A DNA stretch of 56,767 nucleotides from Triparma columacea (taxonomy: Eukaryota > Sar > Bolidophyceae > Parmales > Triparmaceae): NCBI GenBank assembly GCA_030267965.1, contig BRYA01000286.1, positions 732-57,498 of the forward strand, in the 5' to 3' direction. Both the position numbers and the translations under genes were made by a program. A model generated the notes under the pieces. The model saw nothing but the letters and a program-made list of their open reading frames with translations, did no database searches and was not told the DNA's origin. Positions 43,301 through 56,200 of the stretch are shown here, piece after piece; position 1 is the stretch's first letter; the number at the start of each line of letters is the position of its first letter.

Positions 43301-46300
43301 GGATTGGCAGATTCGTTGTAAAGTCCTTGAAAGACGGTCTCGAGGTTGTGAATCGAAATGTTCGACGCCCTCACGAAGGACATCTGCCCGTCGTTGAGGG
43401 CAACGTACTCCGCCGCCATCTCCCCGTAGGTGAAGGTGGACGTGAAGTACCCTATGGTCTCGAACCTGTACGGTTGGGGGGTGGGGGGAGGAGCAAAGCG
43501 ACGACCGAAGGGTATTAGCAAATGAAATGTCTAAAATCGTTTAACATCCGCTCGCCACACTCACCTCGTTATGATGAGCTCGGGGGCACTGATGATGCAA
43601 AGTACTCGGCCTCTCTCCATCTGCAGCACCTCCTGCCCTAGAGGGTGGAAAGGCAAGACGGACCGTCCGGTCAACTGGAGAATGTTGGAGTCCGTGTCGT
43701 ACTTGCCTCCCAGCTTGAGCTTGATTGTTTCGTTTGCGCCCGCTAAGAAGGAGTCAGTGATTATCATGCAGGTGTTGATCTCAAAGGCCCAGGAAGCGTT
43801 CTTGTTGCTCTCCATGTGGACCTTCAACATCCCGTCTTCGATGACGAACTTGTTGCCCAACTTCGTGTTGTTGAGCCTGAACTCCCCGTCGAACGACCAC
43901 GTCGAGTTGAGGTCGGTGGCAAGCAGTAGCTTCCAGGAGGTGTCGAGGGAGGCATTCTTGAGCTGAGGAAGAAGAGGGCTCACAGGCTCGAACACTGCGT
44001 CACTCTTCAACGTCCCTTCGAGGCCGGCGGTTGCTATATTCGTCTTGCTGTTGTACGTCAGTTCGACCTGGGAAGTAGCGTCGACACTAAAGTTGAGGGC
44101 GGGGAAGTTCGGAAGGAAGTCATCGATTCGATAAGTCTGTATGCCTCCGATGACCGCGTAGTAGTAGTCGAGGTCTTCCGTGAAGGTCGTCTTAATGTAG
44201 TGCGAGATGAGGACGTTCTCCGAATAGCGGACGTCAGCATCACCGTCCATCCTGGCCTTGACAACGGTGAAGTTGGAATTGGGCTGCGTCTCGTTCCTTC
44301 GCATGTCGATGTAAGCCAGCGCGCCGGTCACGTTGACAATAGACGTATTCGAGGGAGGGGGGAAGAGGATCTGCCAAGGGTTGTAGATGTCCCTCATGAG
44401 GTACGCCGTCACTCTGAGCGACGTCTGGGCCTTGGTGAAGTTCGTCTGCCCGAGGGCCTTCCACCTCTGGTCAAACATCCTAAAGATACTGCTCGAGATG
44501 ACCTTCAGGTCGCTGTTACTCGCGCGATCGACCAGGAGCTCAAACTCCTCAACCAAGATAGGACCGATGTAGAAGTTCTTGGCAGCGAGCATAAAGCGGA
44601 TATCCGTGTTGTTCCATCGAGGGTTTGTGAGGGATGTCTCAATCTGAGACATGAGCGGGCGGGGGGATAGCGAGAGGGAGAGGCGGGAGGAAGGATTAGC
44701 AAAAAGAAACATCGGATTCAAACCCACTTACGTTGCAACTCACCTCACAAATGATGTCAACCTCGGTAGGCTTGATGTTCAGCATGTCGAGGATTGAAAC
44801 GAGCTCCCAAACGAACTCGATATCGACCCGCACGCGGAACTTTAGGCTGTCCTTCTTGGAATCGACCTCAATCTTGGACTGGGTCGAGACCTCCAATCGC
44901 TCGGGGTCCGTCTCGTTCTTGATGGTTACGTTGTTGAGGGCGTCAGGCATGAGGTGCTTCGTCTCGGCCTCGTCTAGGCTGAGGATGGAGGAAACGGCTT
45001 CGACAATGTTGCTAAAGTTCGCAGCAATGCTGAACTTGTAATCCCCAGTAAGGCCGTCAACGTCGCCCGACGTCATGGCCCAGATCTCCGAGCTCGTGTT
45101 GTTCACGTAGACCGAGCCAGCACACTGCCTCCACATTGCCTTCCCTGCTTCCCAGTCAGTCACGTTCTTGTACTTGCCCGTGCCAGTCCTCGCCTCGAGC
45201 GTGACCTTGATGAAGCAGGAAGGGTGAATTTCTATGTTGGGCGTAACCCACAGCGAATCCGTCAGCCTCGTCGAAACGGTGAGGGCCGTGTTCTGGTCTT
45301 TTCCAAAGCTGTGACGAACAAAGCGGTTAGAGTAAGTAGAAATTAATTACGCAAGCTCAACTTGCCCTCAGCTTTCCCCTTTCACAATGGCTCGCTTCGC
45401 TCCTCCTTACCTCCCCTGGCCCACGAGCAGCAGGCTTGTTTGGTTATTGCCGCCGTTGTTGGCGTTGCCCATGCTCTTTAAGTACCACTCAAGCTCGAAG
45501 ACGTAAAGGACCTTGGTGTTGAAGTCTTCGCCAACTACGAAGACGCGGTTTAGGAACACACTGGGTGCGAGCATGAGACCCTCACCAAGGAAGGTCACGT
45601 TTACGGCGATGGTCCTGTTGCCATCAGTCGGAAAGATCCCTAGGATCTCAATCCCGACCTCAGCAGTGCCGGCGCTGTCCCCAAAGACGTTCAGGCGCTG
45701 CATGAGGGAGGGCTTGGCGATAGCAGCGGCCTTGACCACCGTCCCGTCAATGCAGTCAATGTTATTCTCGTGACCTGTCACGTTTTGATCGAACCTTGAA
45801 GGGATGGCCTCGTGCCGCGTAGAGACAGCGTCTCTGCCAGTGGAAGGGGTCGTGCCTGGTCGGGCGGTGCCGCTGTCCTCCCTTCCACTCCCCCTCTCAG
45901 GAACGATGGGCGTGGGCTCGGGCCTCTTGTCCGGAACTAGCGGGATCAAACTGGCGCCTCCAGCGTGGTCCTCTTCACCGGGAAGGTTGAAGGTGGCGAA
46001 TCCTTCGTCACCTCTTCCTCTACCTCGCTCCGTGCTCTCGTCCCTAAGGACTCGAAGGACCCTACTTACGCCAGTAGAAAGGGGAGCGTCAAGGAAGTGT
46101 GAATAGTCGTGGAACCTGCGGGGGAAGCGGGGTGAGTAGTTAGTCGGTGCTGAGGCGTTGATGTGTTGTCTGAAGGCATCCAAAAACTCGCCCTTACCTA
46201 TCACTAGCGTGCACCCAGTTCCTCCTGTGAGTCTTGTGCGCCCTGTCTCTCCACTCTAGCCTCTCTTGCAACATTCTGCCCCTCCCACCATCGTCAGGTA

Positions 46301-49300
46301 CGAATATTTCAAAGCTCTCGTCTCCCCTTCTTGGAGGATCCGGAGTCGGCCTCGTGGGCAGCCTCGGCGGGGGCCTGGGTCTCTCCTCCGGCACCACGAC
46401 AGCGAGCCCCCTTCCGTCGTCAGTAGGCCTGACCTCGATCTCCGGAGGGGCCCTCGGGTCCCTCTTCTTCCTTGCGATCCTCTTGCTTGCCACGCACATG
46501 TCAAACCGAGCCTCCACCAACGTAGTGTCGTTAGCAGAGGGTATAGTGGAGTTACTCTTGGGCATGATGAGGTTCACGTCCCCGTCCAAAGGCCCGAGAG
46601 TCGCCCCGAGGATGAAGTAAGAGTCGCCCCCGTGCGGATCGAACATCCCTGTGACTTCAGCGAGAAGCACATTGGTGTCAACCTCATCTGTGAGCTGCAT
46701 CTGCCCGTTGGCGTTGTACGCAATGGGGTCAAAAGTCCAGTTCCCGTTCTCGTGCTCTGCGTAAACGTGCACCTTGCCCTTGGTCAGGGCAACCTGGGGG
46801 GTGACCATCCAGACCTCGGCGAGGTCCAATGTTGCGTCAACAGAAGTGAAGTTCCTATAAGGGTCGTAGTAGCCAACGTAGGTGCTGTTGACTTTCAGGG
46901 GTGAGGTGGAGTTGGAACTGAATTCGAAGATGCTTTTGCCAGACGCAGACATGTTGAACCTCGGATTGGGTTCAAGGTCGCTGAGCTTTGCAACGGCAAG
47001 CCACTGTACGTCGCGCATGCTGTACGAGTCAGTGAAGTCCAGCTTGTCCACCTTGGCTCCGAGGGAGAACATGTAGGCGGACTCGTTGGATCCGCGGTAG
47101 AGTTCCCTGGCGGCGAACTTCATTTCAACCTCTGTGTTCTCGGCTCCCATAAAGCTAGTAGGTGAAAGCTCAGACCTCACCCTGGCTTCGATGCGGAAGT
47201 ACTCTCCTTGGGTCGCAAGGTGAAGCTTTACCCGGGTGTCGACAGTCTTGTTCTCGACTTCGGTAATGTATGACAGGGTGTCGTTCTGCGAGTCGGTACA
47301 GTATTGGGTTGGGAAAATTTACATTATTACTTGACAAGTTGCCGCGTTTCTTTCTGATGCTCCTTCCTGGACCATCCCACCCCCTTCCCTTCTCACCTTC
47401 ACCGTAAGGGAACGATCGGCAATCTCCTTAACCTTGTACTGGCTCTCAACGTGCAGCATAAGATCGATGCTGTAGTAATCGGGCCTCCTGTAGTTCAGTT
47501 CTCCGTGGCCGTCGACACCACCGATTGCAAATTCTGGGGTGGCCCAAATTCTCAGCGTCTCAATGATAAAGGTAGTCTGCCCGAGATTCACGCTTCCCGT
47601 CAGCCCACCCTGGTTGAAGGTCATCCAGTCTGCCCTCTTGGGGGTGTAAGGTTCGATCAAATAGCCACTAAATGTGCTGAGAGTCGTGGCGTTAGGATTC
47701 TTGAGGGAGAACTTCGGAACCTTGAAGTACGTGTGGAGGGACATGATGGTTTTGTCGGTGAAATTCAGGTGCATATCGGAGTCAAAGTTGCAAGTCAAAA
47801 ACTGTGAATGATTGGGGAGAGAGGTTGCGACGGGGGAAGGGTTGCGTTAGTGAGTGGGTGCGTCGCGTCCCTGACGAATTGTTGCCACGTTACTGTGCTA
47901 TACGTGCCAAATTGCGCATCGCCTTCTCACCTGATCCTTCACATGTACGAAGAGATTTGCATCCTTGAGGACGTGGTTGCTGGACGTGACAACCTCGTCA
48001 ACGTGGCCGTCGAGCTTGAATTCAAACCTGGAAAAATTACCAGGCAAGAACCTGGCTGTTGTTGTGTTCCAATCAAAGGGAATGTGCGTCTCTATGTTGA
48101 AGTACACCCCCGTCATTAGGGGCCCCAGCTGGTTCGTCATTGTCATGACCGCCCTCATGGCAAATGTCAAACCCATATCCTCTGGAAAGGTCGAAAATGT
48201 AAAGTTCGCCAGGAAGAGGGACTCCACCTCGTCGTCGGATAGTTTCAGTGCGGCGGTTGATGTAGGTGCAGGTGCAGGCGCAGGCGCAGGCACACGTGAA
48301 GTTGGAGCAGTCGTTCTAGAAGGAGAAGGTGCAGCCATAGAAGGAGCAGTCGTGCGAGCGGGAGGGGTAGGAGTTGACGGCCTCCCTGGACTTGCAGTCG
48401 GAGCAACGGTAGTGGGCGTCCAAGTGTCGCCCCCCCTGTCGTCATCGGTACTATCATCGTCCTCAGGGTCCATTCCTGGGATCCAGTCTGCATCTTCGTC
48501 ATCATCTCCTCCCCTGCCAGGGAAAAAATCTATAATGCCGCTGCTCCCGCAGTCTCTACCGCGGGGACAAGGAGTCGGCGCAACCGTCGTTGCGACCCAC
48601 GTGTCACCACCTCTCCCCGGAGCCGAAGTTGGCGGGGTGCTGCCCCTTCCGGGAGTGCTACTTCCCCTCATCGACCTTGTCCGAACAGCGACTCGATCCT
48701 CCGCGGCGGCGTCGGCAAAGGGCGGCGGTTCGCCACCAGTATCCTCCGGGGGAGCAACCTCAGCAAGAGTGGACTTGAAGGAGGTTACCATGACGTTGTG
48801 CGCGGTGAACCTGAACGCCCTTAGGTCACCATACGCAAAGAAGTCGATAGGGATCCGACTCTCCGTGAGCCCAACCTTCAGACCGAGGATTCCAGAGACC
48901 CACACCCTGTCGATCTTGGGGAGCCATACGGTAGAACAATTCTACGGCGAGCAAATTGGGAGTCGCGGGAAAAGTAGAGTTAGTTTAAAAGTAAAGCAAG
49001 GTGGTAAAAAGCTTTTTGCTACTTGTCCATTCACTCACCTTCCAGCCCGTTGGAGACCCCGGGTCAGGCTGACGGAACTTGGCATTCGCGTCAGTATCGT
49101 CGTATCCGTTTCCGTGCCTCTTGACGCATGTAGTATTGACATAATCGATCTTGATGCGACCGTCCGTCAACGTCCACTGCCACTTGTCCTCCTCCTCCTC
49201 TCCAAAAGTCAAGACTGAGGGAGGCGGTTCGGCTCCAAAGGCGACCGTGTACATGTTGTCAGCCTCGGCGCCATTGAGGCCAAAGCAATGGTGCTTATAG

Positions 49301-52300
49301 CCGTTCGTTCTCCTCCAGTACACGAAATATCTGTCTAAATCGACGTCCCACGAGTTTGAAGTGGCAAGAAGCTCGACGTGCTCTATCCTCTCGTAGCCCT
49401 TGCTGATCCAGTAAGGCACGATGAGGAGGTTGGCATCCACAAGAACGTAGATGGCGGGAGTGCTGATTTTGGTCATAATGCAGAAGAGGTTGTCATCGGA
49501 GTACTTGTTGAAGATTCCGGGCCAGCGGGCGTCCTCATTCGAGGGTATGACCGTCGTCATATTCTGCAAGAACTTGGGCATTGGCTTCGTCCAGGTGTAA
49601 GCCCTATCGTTGTAGACAGGGGTATCGGGTTGAAGCGCGCCAATTACATAAGGCGTCGACTGCGTGGTCTGGAGGGTGACGTTGACTATGGCCTTGAAGA
49701 AAGGTGTCTCGGTAGTGTTGCGCGCAAAGACCGGCCAGTCATCGCAGAAGTCTGTGACGAGCAAAGGGAGAATCGCGATTAGGACGTTTGCGTTTGCGTT
49801 AGTTTGAAGCATTGTCTCAATTTGCCGTTAGCAATTCTTACCTCCCTCCCCATTCTCGTCGACTTCCACTTGGGTTGGATATCCTCCAATAGGAAGAGTT
49901 ATGACAATTCCTTCCCTATCCGTCTCGTTCCTCGTCCCATCCGTGTCAGGCGTCTCGATGGTCGTGACAACCTCGTCAATGTCCACCGTAGTGTTTCCTG
50001 TCTCGCCGATCTCTGCTCCCAGGTCAATTTGCTCATCTCCCGGGTTGAGTTTCTCCCTAATTTTCCAGAAGGGAACGTTGTCAGGGTCGCAATGCAGGTT
50101 CGCAGTGAAGCTGAACGTGACGTCGAGCTCGGGATTGCGGATGAAGCGAGTCGCGGTCCGGTTCACGAACAGGGCCTCGCCGGAAACCTCAAGCCAGGCT
50201 TTGGAAGCAAGTTCCCAGCCATAATGCTGGGGCGGAGTGCCAGCAGGAGGAACGCCAACGACGTAAGTAGCAACAAGCGAATTGTGCTTCACCTTGATGT
50301 CCTTGATGAATTTGGGGGCCCTGTAGCATGTGAGGCGGTAGATTTCAAAGAAGGAGGCTCCAACTTCTGGGATGGTGAAGGTCAAGGTTCCGTCAAATGC
50401 AACCGAAACTGTAACGTCAGAGTTCTGGTAGTCCCCACTTTTAGTTTTGTAGAGGGCGGTGGTTGGAAGGGATATCCTTCCGGTTCCCCGAGACTCCTCT
50501 AGAGCTGGGAGCGTCGCCTTCCCAGTGATGGTATACGACTCAATGACAAAAGGGTGAAGAGCAGACACCATGGAGGCCGCCGAGCTTGAGGCCGACGGAG
50601 TTTTCAGCATTGCAGCCGACTCTTTCTTAGACGTCCAGTACTTGAGGACACCCATCCCATTCTCAAACTTGACGGGAAAAGGGGAAAGGTCGAGACGGTT
50701 GAAGTCGACGTTTTCCCTGAGAGGGCCTCCGATCAAGTAGCTGCGGAGGCCGCATAGAGTGGAATCGAGGACCGGAGTGAACTTCGAAGGAATAAGGTCG
50801 ATCTCCGTCTTACTATGCCTGGAGGAGATGATCCCCGATTCAATGGAGAGGACGGGGATGCCAAAGAGCTCGTCCATGGTCGCCCTAACATTGGAGAGGG
50901 TGAGGTCAGGAGTGAGGTAGACCTCGTCGTCCTGAAGGATAGTGCGGATGAACACCTTGTCCATGGGACAGGGAAGTGTATCGAGAATAAGCTCAAGTTC
51001 ATGGTCAATTTCGTTGTTGCCTCCATTGACTCCTCCACCGCCTATATGGTGCAGCAGCGGCGAGGCGACGCGAGTCGGGGGAGAATTGAGGTCAGTATAA
51101 GATTTCCAATGTGAAACCCCAGGAGCTCCTTCCCCTTTCCTCACCTCCATCTTCTCCATTCCCCCCACCCCCTCCCCCACCGTCATCGCTTCCATTGAGG
51201 CCCAAGGGGTCGACGTCGGTCGTGTACTGTAGGCAAAGCACAACTCCAACGCACATAGAGACGAGAGCGAAGATCAATCTCAAGGTATAAATCTGCGAAC
51301 GAAATTGGGGTTGGATTCGGTGGCAAAAAGCGCGCCCATAATTTTCTCGTGCAACCTCACCTTGCTCTTTCTCGCATTGGACCACACATCTTCTGTCTTA
51401 TGTTTGACACTGGAAAAGTTGTCAACGATGGCGTCCTCTAGGTGGTTCGCGACTGTGAAAGTTCTATTGTTCCGTCTGCGAAAAGCGAGAAAGCCGTAGA
51501 CAGACGATTGTTTTAGACATTTTCTTCCATCATCCAAAGTGATTGCAAAGATTCGGCAACAGCCTCTCTTACCTTGCCTCGTCCCTCTTTTTCCTCCTCC
51601 TGTACTCCTTCTCTTTTCTCCTCTGGCGACGGATCCTCTTCCGCTCCTCTTCCGATAGCTTCTCGAGGTCAGTCATTTCAGTCTCTACCTCCTCATTGTC
51701 AGCCTCATCGTCCTTGTACCAGTAGCTACCTAGTGTAGGCCTCCTGAGTTTCCTGACAGCCGCTGTCATCCGCCTAAGCCTCTGCTTCCTGGAGTCCGGG
51801 TCTTGGTACGCTTCGGCCATGGGGTTGGTGGTAAAGTTTCCAACGTCATCCCCCAACGTTGTTGTTTTCCTCTCTTCGAGGCCGAGAGTGATGCTCCTCT
51901 CCTTCGTCGTGGCAAGAGCATCGCTGTCCTGATCCACAGAGTCCGAATCGAAGGAGTCGGAAGACATGGTCGACTTCCTGTTGGCTTGCTGCTTCTGCAA
52001 CTCGAGCAATTTCCTAGACTGTATCGATGCCATGGTACCCTTTCTACCCTTCGCCTTCTTTGTGCTGGGGGACGCCATCTTCTGGTGACCTGTGATATCG
52101 ACTGAGGGGCGAAACGTAACCTCGGAACTCTTTGTGTCAACGGAATCAAAGCTGGAGGCTCCATTGGTATCAAAGGACGCAGCAAATCCGGCCATTTTCT
52201 TCTTCTCCTTCTTCTTGTTCTTCAACGCGAAGGAAGAGGGGGCAGATGCACCGTCGCCGCTCAAAGACTCGAAGCTTCCGTTCGACGAAGACTTTGTAAT

Positions 52301-52682
52301 GCTGCTGAGCTCAGCGCCCAAGGTCCCCATGGAAGCCTGAGTTGCCAACGCTCTGGTAGCGTTACTGGCTTCTTCCAAGTCTTCAGTAATGTCATTAGTG
52401 TGGTCAGTCCAAGTCTGAGTGCATGAGAGAGAGGGAGGTAGAGTGGGGGGGGCGGCGGAAGTCAGGAAAACTAGACTGAAGAGAGAAGAGAACCCGGACA
52501 AGTTAGCAGTTACTTACCACGCGACCCTCTATAGTGTTCTCAAAGTAGTTCGTTTGGTAATTTGGGTCCCAGCGCTTCACCCAACCCTGCTCCTTCACTC
52601 TGCCTTTCAATCTCTGCCACAGTGAAGCACCCCTCTTCCTCGATCCATCAGAAGACTCATTATTGTTCGACTGAGAAGACAT
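37396..52682 (-). CDS. Giant type II membrane protein with about 4,000-residue ectodomain (19 exons)
   Basis: Exons: 52682-52518, 52414-51573, 51475-51361, 51292-51145, 51041-49842, 49751-49039, 48941-47931, 47801-47397, 47285-46198, 46115-45411, 45308-44744, 44643-43565, 43465-42178, 42026-41640, 41459-39160, 38986-37999, 37768-37689, 37615-37536 and 37475-37396. They sum to 13,239 nt with correct phase at all 18 joins (4,412 aa). Residues 34-57 look like a WW domain (W34, YF46-47, W57), followed by a basic, Ser-rich cytoplasmic part. One helix (about 377-397, LRLIFALVSMCVGVVLCL) spans the membrane. The rest is rich in N-x-S/T sites and beta-strand-like repeats, with recurrent [NHE]P-[MF]-G-[IL] motifs. 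It has a Pro/Thr/acidic linker (about 1100-1290), a peptidoglycan-binding-like segment near 3810-3880 and a Cys-rich tail. No enzyme is recognised; an adhesin or cell-covering role is speculative. Confidence 0.87.
37905..37978. repeat. 22-bp intronic tandem repeat
   Basis: Three near-exact units of cctccccacccacgctcgctcg and a degenerate fourth lie between exons 16 and 17 of the giant gene, next to the exon 16 donor. Confidence 0.8.
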
Positions 52683-53227
52683 AACGAGTGAGACGGAGAT
52701 AGCACAGGCAACTTGAACGCGAAGAAGCTCTCGGAGAGGCCTCGCGTCTCAAGCTGGTGGTCCTGGTAGTTGGGAAAATTTGGATCTTCGCCTTGTCTCG
52801 AGACGGGACAAACCGATTCTGGGATTTGGGATCTGGAACAGATTTGGGAGCAAGGAGGACAAAATTCTAATTTCTGTGCTTGTGAGTAGGCCATCGGGAC
52901 TCGCGAGTCCTTATCGTTTCATCTGGTTTCTAGTTTTTCTGTTGCAACTACGTGAAGTTGGGGTTGAGAGGTTGTTACATGCAATCTTGTTATTTTGCTT
53001 AATGCTGCGGGGTTTTTCTGTTAGGGTTGGGGCCTATTTTTGCGTTCACCGAGGGAATTTGGACCCTGGTTATGTTACATCGACCGCTGTTACTAACAGG
53101 GGTGGACATCATTTCGTTCTCCATTGTGAAACCATCGTGATGGTAGATTATTTGGCTCACACCTCACCCCATTTCTATCGTCACCGCAGATTAAGTTTCA
53201 CAAGATAAGGAAAAAGGTTTGACGAGG
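52683..53227. other. Divergent intergenic spacer
   Basis: A 545-bp head-to-head spacer between the giant ectodomain gene and the exon-repeat gene. Open frames within it show no motifs. It probably holds both promoters, by position only. Confidence 0.5.
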
Positions 53228-56200
53228 ATGAGTAACGCTCCAAAGAGTGAGCAGGGAGCAATCGGTCACGACAGCCCCACCGAACCCAAACACTCGGCCA
53301 TCTCGAGGCAGGTGCTTCAGAGGACTTCAACAAGCGGAGAAGGTGAGAAAGAGTGACTTGAGGACGATGACCTCGAGGAGGGGGGGGGGCTGGGCGAGAG
53401 GTTAGGGGGGGGGGTTGGGTCTGGGCGAGAGGTGGAGGGGGACGACTCGAAGTGGGACAAAATCTCGAGCCACCCAGCCCGAAAAAATATATCTCCATCC
53501 ACTTTAGCTCACTCAGCACTTCCTAACGCAGGACATACATCTAATCATAAAAGATCGGCGGGGGATGGGGGGGGAGTGGACTTCCATTCGGGGAAAGGCT
53601 CTGTCGAATTCCCTGACGGCAATGTCGATTTTGACAAAACCCCTCACACCACCAAGCCGACATTTCTCCCAAGTTCAGACACTGGTGTGGATCTAAAAGG
53701 TAAGCAAAGGGCAAGGCGTCGTTGTTGGTTGTGTCTGGGAGAAGGAGAGGGGGGGGGGAGGATGACTACTCCCCTTTCCTGAGAATGCACAATTTTATAG
53801 CTCACCAACGAAATCTCATCGACATCATTGTTCACCCCTGCAGAGATGAATGGGAGTGACGCACAGGTTTGGGCGCAGAGCAATGTAGAAGACCCCCCTA
53901 ATTATAAGGGAGACCCAACGCCGTCAGAGGGTGCGAAAGGGACGGAGATTTCAATTGAGAAAAAGGAGGAAGTTTCAAGGATGATTGTGCATGACAACAA
54001 CGCTGAAGGGGTTGAGCGAGGTGAGTTCGGGTAGTTTGGGCTGCTTTGGGGGAGATAGAAGAGAAGGAGAAGGAGAGGCTGCTTGCAGCACTCGTAGGGC
54101 AGTTGAGGCTCGTCAGGTTTCATCCAATGCTAACTACAACAGCCACTGTCATCTCGAAACGTACCGTCACGGATGTAACCACGCTTACCATCACAGCAGG
54201 GCCTCGAGGCGGTTATCGTACTCAAGTACTACCTCAAGAGGGATCTCTGACTGAAGGTAACGGAGTCTCACTGCCGTTGCAGGTCGCTAGTACAAGCGAA
54301 GGCATGAAATTAAACACGTCAAGTGAGGAGACTGCGCTCGACACTAAAGCCGAGGGACTTAAAAGAGGTGAGATAAGGGTAGATCGGGGTTCAAGGGGGG
54401 AGGTAGATGATAAGGGGGGTTTAGCGAGCGGAGTTTGTGTGACTGCAGAGGCTCGTCAAATATCTTTTAGTATATGTGCTAACCCCCATAACACTTAAAT
54501 CTTCACAATGAAACGCCCACGCTTACATTCACAGCGACGCCTCGAAAGGGCGCTCACTCTCTGGTAGGAGAGGATCCCCTTGATAAGATGGGGGGAATTT
54601 CGCTGCCATCACAGATTGAGAATTCAAGTGAGGATATGCAAGAGGTGAGAGAGATGAGGAGCGAAGTGACAGGCTGAAAACGTTAAGGATTGTGAGGGAG
54701 AACATACGCAGGAGTCCTCAATTCTTTATAAGATGCATCTCAAGCCTCACACACTGCCGCTGCGATTCTAACTCTTCTTCGTAAAACCCAATTCTTGCAC
54801 AACTGTCCACGCTTGTCACAGGTAAGAATGGGATAGGAGTAAAAACGATGTCGCACCTTGCAAGCCACGCCACGCCCATGCACGGAATGATTTTGTCTCT
54901 AAATATTATCTCGCCTCCCCTACGGTTGACGGTCTATTCCTAACTTACTAACGTCTTTGCTTTCGCGATTTGCTTCGCTCCTCACAGGAAAAGGACACAG
55001 AAAATGAATCCTGCGGAGGGAGAGAAGAGCGTGTGGAGGAGACTCATATACTTCAGGCTGACGCCCTGATGTCCGATAACTACCATCCGGTACCCGATCT
55101 AGGCCGTGAGAGGCAAGTCACTCCATCTTTGTCAATTGAAAGACCTCGTGGGGACGCTGAACGAGGTGAGTTCGTGTCAGGGGCTTGTTGAGTTGGAGAC
55201 CATTGATGTACTACATGGAAGTAAGGACGATATGCAGGAACACGCGTGGAAATCTTTTCATTTTGACTAACGAACACCATAATCGCCATTACCGCAGACT
55301 CTGAAAATGGTCATGAGGACGCCGGACGAGGTGAGTTGTGCATTGAGCGCCGGAAGAGAGAAAGGACATATTGAAACCCTAGAAGAGAGTCGGAGAGTTG
55401 TGGGAGAGTTGTGGGAGAGCGCGTTGAAACTTTGTAGTTTTTTACTCACTTTTGCAATGTGTTTGTGTTGTCCCCTTCACAGTCTCTAAATCTAAAAGCT
55501 CTCACGAGGACGCTGGACGAGACCAAGGTAAGTTCGTTTCAGGGGGTTGTAGGGGGGGAGACCCTTGATATGCTACACAGAAACGCGCGCCGGTCTGCGG
55601 CGACCGCATGGGATCCGTCCCCGGCGACCGTGTGGTTTCCGTCTGCGGCGACCGCATGGGGCACTTCTGCGGCGACCGCATGGGACCCTTCTGCGGCGAC
55701 CGCATGGGACCCTTCTGCGGCGACCGCGTGGGGCGCTTGATATGCTACACAGAAATGAGGAGCACGCATGGAAATCTTTTCATGTTGACTCACAAACACC
55801 ATGATCGCCATTACCGCAGACTCCAAAAACCGCCACGAGGACGTGGAACGAGGTGAGTTGTGCGTTGAGAGGCGGAAAAGAAAAACGCATTTTAAAACCT
55901 CTAGGGGAGAGCGGGAGAGTCGCGGGAGGGCGCGTTGAAACTTTGTAGTTTTTTCTCACTGCCTGCGTGCGGAACGCGCGGAGCCATTTGCGGAGGGCCT
56001 AGCCCTCGGCGCCAAGCTCGACGGGCGGCGGCCACGGCGCACGCGTGCGCACGCCGGTCTGCGGCGACCGCATGGGATCCGTCCCCGGCGACCACGTGGG
56101 TTCCGTCTGCGGCAAATTGGACGCTTCTGCGGCGACCGCATGAGGCATCGAGGGGCACACATGGAAATCCTTTTCATTTTGACTAACAAACGCCATAATC

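Noticed and set aside
55459..55740. Protein repeat ATAWDPSA in an open frame
   Set aside because: It is the 24-bp minisatellite read as protein; it lies between good splice sites and the repeat unit is simply a multiple of three.
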